Shown here: positions 16,438 to 24,990 of the stretch, piece after piece
Position numbering within the stretch: the first letter of the stretch is position 1
Layout of the letters: each line of letters begins with the position of its first letter
From: Pseudomonas viridiflava
Lineage (GTDB): Bacteria > Pseudomonadota > Gammaproteobacteria > Pseudomonadales > Pseudomonadaceae
Assembly (NCBI RefSeq): GCF_900585905.1
Contig: NZ_UTVH01000095.1
Span: 434,001 to 498,000 of the forward strand
Direction: 5' to 3'
DNA: 64,000 bases
Notes under the pieces: generated by a model
The model's input: the letters and a program-made list of their open reading frames with translations, nothing else
Told to the model about the DNA's origin: nothing
Database searches by the model: none
Program-made: the position numbers and the translations under genes

Positions 16438-17463
16438 GTGATTCTCCTGACTAAAAAACGCTTGTCCGTTTTGCTCGCTTCGATGTGCCTGAGTGGTATG
16501 GCTCATGCGGTTGACGTAACAGGCGCTGGTTCGAGTTTCGTGTTCCCGGTTATCTCCGCGTGGTCTCAGGACTACAGCAAAACGGCCTCCAACCGCATCA
16601 ACTATCAGTCGATCGGTTCGGGTGGCGGCATCGCTCAAATCAAGGCGGCAACTGTTGACTTCGGCGCTTCCGACGCTCCTCTGTCTGCAGAAGACCTCGA
16701 GAAAGGCGGCCTGGGTCAGTTCCCTAGCGTGATCGGCGGTATTGTGCCAATCATCAACGTTGAAGGCATCGAGCCGGGTCAACTGAAACTTGATGGGCCA
16801 GTACTGGCCAAGATCTTCATGGGCGAGATCAAGAAGTGGAACGACCCAGCCATCGTTGCCTTGAACCCAGAAGTCAAAGACAAGCTGAAAGACCAGGCCA
16901 TCACCGTTGTTCACCGTTCGGACGGTTCGGGCACGTCGTACAACTTCACCAACTACCTGAGCAAAGTCAGCCCGGAGTGGAACGAGAAACTGAAGTTCGG
17001 TTCGACCGTTCAATGGCCAGCGGGCGTGGGCGGCAAGGGCAGCGAAGGTGTTTCGGCTTACGTCAAGCAGATCAAGGGTTCGATCGGCTATGTTGAGCAC
17101 TCCTATGCCGAGACCAACAAGCTGTCTTACACCCAGCTGAAAAACGCTGCCGGCAAATACATCAAGCCTGACGCCAAGGCGTTCGCTGCAGCGGCTGATA
17201 CTGCCGACTGGAACAGCGTGAAAGACTTCAACCTGATCATGACCAACGCTCCGGGCGAAGCCGCATGGCCGATCACCGCAACGACCTGGATCATCATGTA
17301 CAAGAAGGCCAAGAACCCGGAGCAGAGCGCCGCTGCGTTCGATTTCTTCAAGTGGTCGCTGGAAAACGGTCAACAGCAGGCTGAAAAATTGTCCTATGTA
17401 GCTTTGCCAAAAACACTGGTCACCAAGGTTGAAGATTACTGGAAAACCGAGTTCACCAAGTAA
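16438..17463 (+). CDS. pstS: Phosphate ABC transporter substrate-binding protein
   Basis: A 341-aa periplasmic phosphate-binding protein, starting with GTG behind TTGAGG. The signal peptide ends near SGMAHA. Typical PstS motifs are present: VTGAGSSFVFPV, DFGASDAPLSAEDL, VHRSDGSGTSYNFTNYLS, and WPITATTWI near the C-terminus. It is of the E. coli-like PstS type. It is the first gene of pstSCAB. A strong stem-loop follows it, which would let pstS be expressed above the membrane components. Confidence 0.95.
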   Translation: MILLTKKRLSVLLASMCLSGMAHAVDVTGAGSSFVFPVISAWSQDYSKTASNRINYQSIGSGGGIAQIKAATVDFGASDAPLSAEDLEKGGLGQFPSVIGGIVPIINVEGIEPGQLKLDGPVLAKIFMGEIKKWNDPAIVALNPEVKDKLKDQAITVVHRSDGSGTSYNFTNYLSKVSPEWNEKLKFGSTVQWPAGVGGKGSEGVSAYVKQIKGSIGYVEHSYAETNKLSYTQLKNAAGKYIKPDAKAFAAAADTADWNSVKDFNLIMTNAPGEAAWPITATTWIIMYKKAKNPEQSAAAFDFFKWSLENGQQQAEKLSYVALPKTLVTKVEDYWKTEFTK

Positions 17464-17484
17464 TTCGACGTTTCTCCGGCTCAC

Positions 17485-17518
17485 CCCTGTCATCGTGACG
17501 CGATGACAGGGTTTCTTT
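17485..17518 (+). terminator. Strong stem-loop between pstS and pstC
   Basis: CCCTGTCATCG and CGATGACAGGG form an 11-bp perfect stem with a TGACG loop, followed by TTTCTTT. It is likely a partial terminator or an mRNA-stabilising hairpin that makes PstS more abundant than PstCAB. Confidence 0.75.
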
Positions 17519-17533
17519 ACGAGTGGACCCAAG

Positions 17534-18529
17534 ATGACTGAAAACACCCAATATTTGTCCGCTGCGATGTCCGCATCCGTATCCGAGGGTGAGCGCCGGG
17601 CGGCTCGCGATCAACGTCACGACCGCTGGTTCAAGCGCACGATGTGTGGCGCTGCAATGCTCGTTCTGATACTGCTCGGCTGCATTGCACTTTCGACCTT
17701 GTGGGGCGGCAGCCTTGCATTCCAGACGTTCGGTTTTGGCTTTCTGACCAGCACCGAGTGGAACGTGGTTGACGGCAAGTTTGGTGCACTGGTGCCGATC
17801 TACGGCACATTGGTGACCTCTTTTCTGGCGTTGCTGATCGCCGTTCCGGTGAGCTTCGGCATCGCGATTTTCCTCACTGAAGTAGCGCCGCCCTGGTTGC
17901 GCCTGCCAATCTCTTCGGCTATCGAGCTGCTGGCCGGGATTCCTTCGATCATCTACGGAATGTGGGGCCTGTTCGTGTTCGGTCCTTACATGGCTGAACA
18001 CATCGCCCCGTGGATCAATGACAACCTTGGCGAGCTGCCTTTCATTGGCCCGGTATTCCAGGGGCCGCCCCTGGGTATCGGCATGCTCACCGCCGGTATC
18101 GTACTGGCGATCATGATCACGCCGTTCATTACCTCGGTGATGGTCGAAGTGTTCAAGAGTGTCCCTACGACGCTTAAAGAATCCGCCTACGCGCTGGGCG
18201 GCACGACCTGGGAAGTGGTCTGGGACATCGTCCTGCCTTACACCCGCTCTGCGGTCGTTGGCGGCATCTTCCTCGGCCTGGGCCGAGCGCTGGGTGAAAC
18301 CATGGCGGTGACGTTCGTACTGGGTAACTCCCACCAGTTTTCGGCATCGCTGATGATGCCAAGCAGTTCGATTGCTTCAGTAATTGCCAATGAGTTCAAC
18401 GAGGCTTACACCGACCTGCATCGCTCGTCGTTGATCGCCCTGGGCTTCCTGCTGTTCGTGGTGACCTTCATCGTGCTGGCCCTGGCTCGCATCATGCTGT
18501 CGCGTCTGTCCCGCAAGGAGGGGTTATGA
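17534..18529 (+). CDS. pstC: Phosphate ABC transporter permease PstC
   Basis: A 331-aa inner-membrane permease with six to seven hydrophobic helices. It has the ABC-permease EAA loop, seen as ESAYALGGTTWEVVWDIVLP, followed by GGIFLGLGRALGETMAVTFVLGN, diagnostic of PstC/PstA. It pairs with PstA to form the channel. Its stop overlaps the pstA start by 4 bp (ATGA), indicating translational coupling. Confidence 0.95.
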   Translation: MTENTQYLSAAMSASVSEGERRAARDQRHDRWFKRTMCGAAMLVLILLGCIALSTLWGGSLAFQTFGFGFLTSTEWNVVDGKFGALVPIYGTLVTSFLALLIAVPVSFGIAIFLTEVAPPWLRLPISSAIELLAGIPSIIYGMWGLFVFGPYMAEHIAPWINDNLGELPFIGPVFQGPPLGIGMLTAGIVLAIMITPFITSVMVEVFKSVPTTLKESAYALGGTTWEVVWDIVLPYTRSAVVGGIFLGLGRALGETMAVTFVLGNSHQFSASLMMPSSSIASVIANEFNEAYTDLHRSSLIALGFLLFVVTFIVLALARIMLSRLSRKEGL

Positions 18530-19410
18530 GTAAGGATGTGACCGGTAACGAGCGCCTGTATCGGGTTCGCGATCTCAAGAACAAGGCCGCGATGGTCCTC
18601 AGCTGTGGCGCCACGGCCTTCGGCCTGTTGTGGCTGGTGTGGATCCTGCTGACCACCATCATCAATGGCGTCGACGCATTGAATCTGCGCCTGTTCACCG
18701 GCATGACGCCACCGCCGGGTGTTGAGGGCGGTCTGGCCAACGCGTTTTATGGCAGTGTGCTGATGTCCGGTATCGGCCTGTTGATCGGCACACCGATTGG
18801 GCTGATGGCAGGGGTCTGGCTGGCAGAGTTTGCGCGGTACTCGAAACTGGGCAATGCAGTGCGCTTCGTCAACGATATTTTGCTGTCCGCGCCGTCCATC
18901 GTACTCGGGCTGTTTGTGTACACCGCAGTGATCCTGCCGCTCAATGAGTGGACCGATCACAAGGTCGGCTTCTCGGCCATTGCCGGTGCGCTCGCGCTGG
19001 CGCTGCTGGTGATTCCGGTGGTGGTGCGCACCACCGATGAGATGCTCCAGCTGCAGCCTTCGACCATGCGCGAAGCCGCGCTGGCGCTGGGTGTGCCGCA
19101 ATGGAAGCTGACCGTGCAAATCGTGCTGCGTGCCGCCAAGGCGGGTGTGGTCACCGGTGTGTTGCTGGCGCTGGCGCGCATCACTGGTGAGACCGCGCCG
19201 CTGCTGTTCACCGCGTTCGGCAACCAGTTCTGGAGCAGCGATCTGCTCAAGCCGATGGCCAGCGTTCCGGTGGTGGTGTTCCAGTACGCCATGAGCCCAT
19301 TTGATGACTGGCACTCTCTGGCCTGGGCAGGCGCCCTGGTCATGACGCTGTTCGTGCTGATCCTCAGCCTTGCTTCCCGCTTAATACTTTTGCGCAATAG
19401 GGCGTCTTGA
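18526..19410 (+). CDS. pstA: Phosphate ABC transporter permease PstA
   Basis: A 294-aa permease with an excellent ribosome site (AAGGAGGGG) inside the end of pstC. The EAA loop reads REAALALGVPQWKLTVQIVL, followed by GVLLALARITGETAPLLFTAFGNQF as in other PstA proteins. It forms the phosphate channel with PstC. Its stop codon overlaps the pstB ATG by one base. Confidence 0.95.
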   Translation: MSKDVTGNERLYRVRDLKNKAAMVLSCGATAFGLLWLVWILLTTIINGVDALNLRLFTGMTPPPGVEGGLANAFYGSVLMSGIGLLIGTPIGLMAGVWLAEFARYSKLGNAVRFVNDILLSAPSIVLGLFVYTAVILPLNEWTDHKVGFSAIAGALALALLVIPVVVRTTDEMLQLQPSTMREAALALGVPQWKLTVQIVLRAAKAGVVTGVLLALARITGETAPLLFTAFGNQFWSSDLLKPMASVPVVVFQYAMSPFDDWHSLAWAGALVMTLFVLILSLASRLILLRNRAS

Positions 19411-20189
19411 TGAATAACCTTTCCCTTGCCAACGAAAAAACCAAGATTCAAGTTCGTGGTCTGGAGTTTTTCTACAACGAGCAGAAGTCGCTGAAATCCA
19501 TCGACATGATCATCCCGGAAAAGCGCATTACCGCGATCATCGGTCCTTCGGGTTGCGGCAAGTCCACGTTGTTGCGGGTGTTCAACCGCATTTACGCGAT
19601 GTACCCCAAGCAGGAAGCAAAGGGTGAAGTGCTGCTCAACGGCGAGAATATTCTGGCCCCTGGCTACTCGATGAACCGCCTGCGCAGCCATGTGGGCATG
19701 GTGTTCCAGAAGCCGGTGCCATTCCCGATGTCGATCTACGACAACATTTCCTACGCCATCAAGCACCACGAGAAACTGTCGCGGCGCGAGATGGAAGATC
19801 GCGTCGAGCAAGCCTTGCGCGGTGCGGCGTTGTGGGACGAGGTCAAGGACAAGCTCAAGCAGAGCGCCACCGGATTGTCCGGCGGCCAGCAGCAGCGTCT
19901 GTGCATCGCCCGCACCATCGCCTTGCGCCCGCAAGTGCTGTTGCTTGATGAGCCGACCTCGGCGCTGGACCCGATCTCCACCGGGCGTATCGAGCAACTG
20001 ATCACCGAGCTGAAAGAGCAATTCACGGTGATCATCGTGACCCACAACATGCAGCAGGCGGCGCGTTGCTCGGACTACACCGCGTTCATGTTCATGGGCG
20101 AACTGATTGAGCACGGCGACACCGATACCATTTTTACCAAGCCTTCCAAGAGCCAGACCGAAGACTACATCACTGGTCGGTTCGGCTAG
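19410..20189 (+). CDS. pstB: Phosphate ABC transporter ATPase
   Basis: A 259-aa ABC ATPase energising phosphate import. Walker A GPSGCGKST, Q-loop near GMVFQKPVPFP, signature LSGGQQQRL, Walker B VLLLDEPTSALDP and the switch His in VTHNMQQ are all intact. The ATG at 19410 overlaps the pstA stop (TGATG); a TTG three bases earlier is less likely. No phoU follows, unlike the classical pst operon. Confidence 0.95.
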   Translation: MNNLSLANEKTKIQVRGLEFFYNEQKSLKSIDMIIPEKRITAIIGPSGCGKSTLLRVFNRIYAMYPKQEAKGEVLLNGENILAPGYSMNRLRSHVGMVFQKPVPFPMSIYDNISYAIKHHEKLSRREMEDRVEQALRGAALWDEVKDKLKQSATGLSGGQQQRLCIARTIALRPQVLLLDEPTSALDPISTGRIEQLITELKEQFTVIIVTHNMQQAARCSDYTAFMFMGELIEHGDTDTIFTKPSKSQTEDYITGRFG

Positions 20190-20239
20190 GGGAAGTAGCG
20201 TCTTGATTGCCGTGCTCGCGCGCGGCAAACATTGAAGTT

Positions 20240-20325
20240 GTGGGAGCGCACGAGCACCGCGAGGCCGCGACAGCGGTGTATCAGACACACCGCTGCCGCG
20301 GCCTCGCGGTGCGCGTGCGCTCCTA
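20240..20325. repeat. Long REP-type inverted repeat after pstB
   Basis: The arm TGGGAGCGCACGAGCACCGC (20241-20260) and its continuation to GGTGTA pair with ACACACCGCTGCCGC... ending GTGCGCTCCTA, forming a stem of more than 30 bp, followed by A-runs. It is a Pseudomonas REP pair and could also terminate pst and the convergent LysR gene. Confidence 0.75.
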
Positions 20326-20365
20326 AAAAAGAGCATTGCAAATCAGGTGGTTGCGCTCTGATCCC

Positions 20366-21292
20366 CTATTGAGTCAGCGGGACCGAACTCCGCTCACCCA
20401 TGAACTCTTCCAGCCTGTTGCGCAGCCAGCGCTCTGCCGGGTCAGTGTCCATCACACTGAGCCAGACCATCGACAATTCAAGATGCGGGGTGACAAAGGG
20501 CAGTTGTTCACCCCGGAGCAGACCCGCGTCGGTCATCGCCTGGGTCAGGTGATCCGGTAGATTGCACAGCAGATCAGTGCCCGCCATCAGCGCGGGCAAG
20601 GTGCTGTATTGCGGCACTGACAATACGGCGTGACGCTTGCGCCCGATTGCTTCGAGCCACTCATCGGCGAAGCTGCTGATGTTCGCCACGTGGGACACCA
20701 CCACATGGGGGCGGGCGCAGTACTCGTCCAGGGTCAGGGGCGCAGTCGACTGATCGGCGCGCACCACCATGGGCTTGATCGTGCGCAACAGCTTGCGCTT
20801 GGCGTTGGCCGGCAGCTCGCGTGTCAGGCAGACGCCGACCGTGATGTCGCCGGACATGAGCAGCTCCGAGACATTCCAGAAATTCACCTGCTTGATCACG
20901 ATCACCACGCCCGGCGCTTCCTGGCGAATGGCGCGCAGCAGTGCGGGCATCAGGCTGTATTCGACATCGTCGGACAGGCCGATGCGAAAGGTCATGTCGC
21001 TGCTGGCCGGGTCGAAATCGCGGGTCAGGCTGAGGGCCACCGACATCGCGTCCAGTGCCGGCGACAGGTGATGGATGATCTCCTGCGCCCTGGCGGTGGG
21101 CTCCATGCGATGGCCCACGCGAATGAACAGCGGGTCATTGAACAGCGCCCGCAGCCGATTGAGCGCAGCACTGATTGTGGGCTGGCCGAGGAACAGTTTC
21201 TCGGCCGCGCGAGTGACATTGCGTTCCTGCATCAGCGTTTCGAAAACCACCATCAGATTGATGTCAGCCTTGCGCAGTTCGTTTCGATTCAT
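20366..21292 (-). CDS. LysR-family regulator (NodD-like)
   Basis: 308 aa from the ATG at 21292, where the usual MNRNELRKADINLMVVFETLM helix-turn-helix start begins; an upstream ATG (21391) would add 33 unconserved residues. The motif NVTRAAEKLFLGQPTISAALNRLRALF is the recognition helix region, followed by an effector domain of about 210 residues. It is divergent from the SDR-GH15 pair across 185 bp and is the likely regulator of it. No strong ribosome site is visible. Confidence 0.88.
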   Translation of the reverse strand: MNRNELRKADINLMVVFETLMQERNVTRAAEKLFLGQPTISAALNRLRALFNDPLFIRVGHRMEPTARAQEIIHHLSPALDAMSVALSLTRDFDPASSDMTFRIGLSDDVEYSLMPALLRAIRQEAPGVVIVIKQVNFWNVSELLMSGDITVGVCLTRELPANAKRKLLRTIKPMVVRADQSTAPLTLDEYCARPHVVVSHVANISSFADEWLEAIGRKRHAVLSVPQYSTLPALMAGTDLLCNLPDHLTQAMTDAGLLRGEQLPFVTPHLELSMVWLSVMDTDPAERWLRNRLEEFMGERSSVPLTQ

Positions 21293-21477
21293 GGGGGTCG
21301 CGGTCCGCGGAGGGCTTTGGCTGGGTGTCGGGCACGCTACCAGTTGCAAGCGCCACGCTGCAAGGCGAGCTGGGCGGCTGGCCTGGCGCATGAAGCTTGC
21401 CGCAGGTGGCTGCTTTATCTGAACTTCAGCAGAGCACCGCCGGTCAGCTCTACATGATGATCAAGAGGCTCCAATCC

Positions 21478-22278
21478 ATGCATATTTCACTGCAACAACA
21501 AGTCGCGTTGGTGACCGGGGCCAGTTCAGGTCTTGGTGCAGGGGCGGCCAAGGGGCTGGCGGCGGCGGGTGCCGCAGTTGTCATCAACTACAATTCGCAA
21601 CCCGAGCCTGCCGAAAAGCTCGCCGCAGAGATCATCGCTGCAGGCGGTCAGGCCATTGCCGTGCAGGCCGACGTATCAAAGGAAGAGGACGTCGAGCGGC
21701 TGTTCAGCAAAACCCTGGAACACTTTGGTCGTCTCGACATCCTGGTGGCCAATTCCGGCCTGCAGAAGGATGCCTCCATCATCGACATGACCCTGGCGGA
21801 CTGGAACAAGGTCATGGAGGTCAACCTGACCGGCCAGTTTCTCTGCGCACGTGCAGCGCTGCGCCAGTTCATCAGCCAGGGCATGCATCCCGACATTTCC
21901 CGGGCAATGGGCAAGATCATTCACATGAGCTCGGTGCATCAGCTCATTCCCTGGGCGGGGCATGCCAACTATGCCGCGTCCAAGGGTGGCGTGGACCTGT
22001 TGATGAGGAGCATTGCCCAGGAAGTGGGGGAGCGGCATATCCGCGTCAACAGCATTGCGCCCGGCGCCATTCGGACCGCCATCAACAAGGACGCCATGGC
22101 CGGCGACAAGGAAGCCGCGCTGCTCAAACTGATCCCTTATGGCCGTGTCGGTGAGCCTGAAGATGTGGCCAATGCCGTGGTTTGGCTGGCGTCGGACCTG
22201 TCGGATTACGTGCACGGCACCACTTTATTCATCGATGGCGGCATGAGCCTTTATCCGGAGTTCCGTGACAATGGCTGA
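21478..22278 (+). CDS. SDR oxidoreductase, glucose 1-dehydrogenase-like
   Basis: A 266-aa classical short-chain dehydrogenase. The NAD(P)-binding motif TGASSGLGAGAA, NSGLQ in place of the usual NNAG, catalytic Ser in HMSSVHQ, the YAASK active-site Tyr-Lys pair and a C-terminal DGGMSLYPEF similar to glucose 1-dehydrogenases are present. The ATG at 21478 with GAGG nine bases upstream is preferred over 21397 or 21454. Its 3' end overlaps the GH15 gene by 8 bp, suggesting joint action on a sugar. Confidence 0.88.
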   Translation: MHISLQQQVALVTGASSGLGAGAAKGLAAAGAAVVINYNSQPEPAEKLAAEIIAAGGQAIAVQADVSKEEDVERLFSKTLEHFGRLDILVANSGLQKDASIIDMTLADWNKVMEVNLTGQFLCARAALRQFISQGMHPDISRAMGKIIHMSSVHQLIPWAGHANYAASKGGVDLLMRSIAQEVGERHIRVNSIAPGAIRTAINKDAMAGDKEAALLKLIPYGRVGEPEDVANAVVWLASDLSDYVHGTTLFIDGGMSLYPEFRDNG

Positions 22279-24097
22279 TTTCCCCGAAGAAGCGGTACAA
22301 AACCGCATCGAAAACCACGGCATCATTGGCGACATGTGCAGCGCCGCGCTGGTGGCCGACACCGGCAGCATCGACTTCTGCTGCTGGCCGGATTTTGACA
22401 GCCCATCCATTTTCAGTGCGCTGCTGGACACCAGCGAAGCGGGCATTTTTCAGCTGGCACCGGACCTGCCTGACGCCAGACTCCAGCAACTTTACCTGCC
22501 TGACACCAATGTCCTGCAGACGCGCTGGATCAGCGAGCAGGCGGTGGTGGAAGTCACTGACCTGATGCCAGTGGGGGAGGAAGACGACCTGCCGCGCATC
22601 GTGCGTCGGGTCGAGGTGCGTTTTGGGCAGGCGAACATTCGGTTGCGTTGTCGTGTCCGGCTCGACTATAGCCGGGCGCCGATGACCAGCCACATGGACG
22701 GCGAAGATGTCTGCTTCGAGGCGCCGGGCCAGCCTGGCATGCGCCTGTCCGCTTCAATACCTTTGCAGCTGGTGGACGACACGGCGGTGGCCGAATATTC
22801 CCTGAGCCAGGGCGAAGTGCTGGAGTTCATCCTCGGCGGCATCGACGATCCGCAGGTCAGCGCCGGTAAATGCCAGCGTTACTTCACCGATACCCTGGCG
22901 TTCTGGCGCCGCTGGAGCAAGCAGTCGAACTATCGCGGGCGCTGGCAGGAAATGGTCAACCGTTCGGCGCTGGCGCTCAAGCTGCTGACCTCGCGCAAGC
23001 ATGGCGGCATTGTTGCTGCCGCCACCTTCGGCCTGCCGGAAACCCCCGGCGGCGAGCGCAACTGGGATTACCGCTACAGCTGGATACGCGACGCCTCGTT
23101 TACCGTGTACGCCTTCATGCGCCTGGGCTACGCCGAGGAGGCCAACAATTTCATGCGCTGGGTTCGCGAGCGTCTGGGCGACTGCTGCGACGATGCCAAT
23201 GAGTTGGGCATTCTCTACAGCCTGGACGGGCGTGAAGAGTTGCCCGAGGAGCATCTTGATCATCTGGCAGGTTACGGCGGTGCGCAGCCGGTACGAATTG
23301 GCAACGAAGCGTACAAACAGACCCAGCTGGATATTTATGGCGAACTGATGGACGCCGTGTACCTGGCCAACAAATACGGCGAGGCGATTTCCTACGAAGG
23401 CTGGAAGCACGCTACGCGCCAAGTGGATTACGTCTGCGAGCATTGGCAAGACAAAGACGTCGGCATCTGGGAAATGCGCGGTGACGACAAGCATTTCCTG
23501 CATTCGCGGCTGATGTGCTGGGTCGCGCTGGATCGGGCGCTGCGCCTGGCCTACAAGCGTTCGCTGTCTGCCCCGTTTGATCGCTGGAACCAGGTGCGCC
23601 AGGCGATTCACGATGATATCTGGGAAAATTTCTGGGACGCGGAGCGCGGGCATTTTGTTCAGCACAAGGGCAGCCGCAATCTCGATGCTTCAATGCTGCT
23701 GATGCCGCTGGTGCGCTTTGTCGGCGCCAGCGACCCGCGCTGGTTGAGCACGCTGGAGGCCATCGAGCGCACGCTGGTGCGCGATGGCATGGTCTATCGC
23801 TACCGCAACGACGACGATCAGCATGATGGCCTGGCGGGGGAAGAGGGCGCTTTCACGGCGTGCTCGTTCTGGTATGTGGAATGCCTGGCCCGCGCCGGGC
23901 GCATCGAACAGGCGCATCTGGAGTTCGAGCAATTGCTGCGTTATGCCAACCCGCTGGGGCTGTACGCCGAAGAGTTCGACGCCCGCGGTTACCATTTGGG
24001 CAATACGCCACAAGCGTTGAGCCACTTGGCCCTGATCAGTGCGGCGAGCTTTCTGGACCGCAGGCTCGATGGCACCAAGACCTTGTGGCAGCCTTGA
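22271..24097 (+). CDS. Glycoside hydrolase family 15 protein (glucoamylase/trehalase-like)
   Basis: A 608-aa cytoplasmic protein; no signal peptide. An N-terminal beta-sandwich (about 1-230) precedes the (alpha/alpha)6 catalytic barrel, which carries the GH15 signature ERNWDYRYSWIRDASFTVYA (near 261-280) and a C-terminal AGEEGAFTACSFWYVECLARAG containing the likely catalytic Glu. Bacterial cytoplasmic relatives act as alpha-glucosidases or trehalases. The start is ATG 22271 (GTG at 22265 possible), overlapping the SDR stop. The 284 bp that follow (24098-24381) hold no recognisable gene. Confidence 0.88.
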   Translation: MADFPEEAVQNRIENHGIIGDMCSAALVADTGSIDFCCWPDFDSPSIFSALLDTSEAGIFQLAPDLPDARLQQLYLPDTNVLQTRWISEQAVVEVTDLMPVGEEDDLPRIVRRVEVRFGQANIRLRCRVRLDYSRAPMTSHMDGEDVCFEAPGQPGMRLSASIPLQLVDDTAVAEYSLSQGEVLEFILGGIDDPQVSAGKCQRYFTDTLAFWRRWSKQSNYRGRWQEMVNRSALALKLLTSRKHGGIVAAATFGLPETPGGERNWDYRYSWIRDASFTVYAFMRLGYAEEANNFMRWVRERLGDCCDDANELGILYSLDGREELPEEHLDHLAGYGGAQPVRIGNEAYKQTQLDIYGELMDAVYLANKYGEAISYEGWKHATRQVDYVCEHWQDKDVGIWEMRGDDKHFLHSRLMCWVALDRALRLAYKRSLSAPFDRWNQVRQAIHDDIWENFWDAERGHFVQHKGSRNLDASMLLMPLVRFVGASDPRWLSTLEAIERTLVRDGMVYRYRNDDDQHDGLAGEEGAFTACSFWYVECLARAGRIEQAHLEFEQLLRYANPLGLYAEEFDARGYHLGNTPQALSHLALISAASFLDRRLDGTKTLWQP

Positions 24098-24381
24098 GGG
24101 AGGGCGCTGCAGGTCTTCAATCCGCCGCAGGTGTCTGCGTCGGCGACTAATCGGATCGCACTTGTTCGGCAACGGTCTGGCGCGGCGACGTCAGGCCGTT
24201 GGGCATCGTAGCCTGCTGCGCGCTTTGACGACCCTTGCCCGCCAGGCTATGGGCAATCAATTAGTGCGGCCAACAGACGTCAATCATGTTGCTCGTCATC
24301 TTTGCGCAAAAAAGACTGAATTATTAGCAAACGCAGGGGGTCCTCTAGGTGCTTGGCAATTACTAGGAGGCGCTGCCCGAA

Positions 24382-24606
24382 ATGTCACAATCCAAACACT
24401 TCAAGATTGATTATCTGTTGAACGGCGCGTTCAAGTCCTTCTACATCAGTGCCCCGCACATGGATAACCATGAGGCATGGCATCATGCAAGCGTCGATGC
24501 TGGGCTCGCCCGCATTCCGAAATACCGCACCGAGAAGGTGCCCCGCGTGTCAAAACCCTACGCCGAGCATTTTGGCATCACCAACGTGGAGTGGGCACAA
24601 GGCTAA
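24382..24606 (+). CDS. Small DUF6555-like protein
   Basis: A 74-aa protein behind a strong AGGAGG eleven bases upstream. The pattern FKIDYLLNGAFKSFYISAP ... MDNHEAWHHASVDAGLARIPKY ... VSKPYAEHFGITNVEW matches a small family common in Pseudomonas (DUF6555, named from memory). No signal peptide or known catalytic motif; probably cytoplasmic. Function unknown. Confidence 0.7.
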   Translation: MSQSKHFKIDYLLNGAFKSFYISAPHMDNHEAWHHASVDAGLARIPKYRTEKVPRVSKPYAEHFGITNVEWAQG

Positions 24607-24666
24607 GGCAGCAATCCGGTCGCGCCCTCGCGACCCACGCATACAACGGTCGCATCAATCCCAAGC

Positions 24667-24828
24667 TTAGCTCTCGCCGGAATAGACCTCTCTGTTCTCG
24701 GGCACCTTCTGCGTGTCTGGCTTGAACTCGGCGTCGAGATCTTCTTCGTTCACCGGGTCTGGCACTGTTTCCGGAAAGTGGACGTGTTCTGCGTCTGCAT
24801 CTGGGTTTTCAGGACGTGTGCCGGCCAT
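24667..24828 (-). CDS. 53-aa acidic protein
   Basis: A short open frame with ATG at 24828 and GAGG ten bases upstream. The product (MAGTRPENPDADAEH ... ending YSGES) is rich in Asp, Glu and Pro, has no hydrophobic segment, and is likely disordered. Its leader DNA contains CCTCTAGGTGTGCTTGG on the plus strand, similar to CCTCTAGGTGCTTGG in the leader of the small gene at 24382. No family recognised. Confidence 0.55.
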   Translation of the reverse strand: MAGTRPENPDADAEHVHFPETVPDPVNEEDLDAEFKPDTQKVPENREVYSGES

Positions 24829-24990
24829 GTCAGAGATCCTCTAGGTGTGCTTGGTATAAAGATTCTGGCAGCTGCAGTGACCTTCACGTTCACGCGCGGT
24901 GACGACCGGTCGGCATGAAACCAGTAACGCCACCTCATTAACTGGCAGACAGTCAGGTAATCAACGCGATAGACCCAGCCTTGTATCAAG

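Noticed and set aside
17485..17518. CTGTCAT in the pstS-pstC gap as a Pho box
   Set aside because: It is one arm of a perfect hairpin followed by T-rich DNA, so termination or mRNA processing explains it better.
16351..17547. 398-aa antisense frame over pstS
   Set aside because: Shadow of pstS; no ribosome site or domain.
22754..23665. 303-aa antisense frame over the GH15 gene
   Set aside because: Shadow frame without recognisable features.
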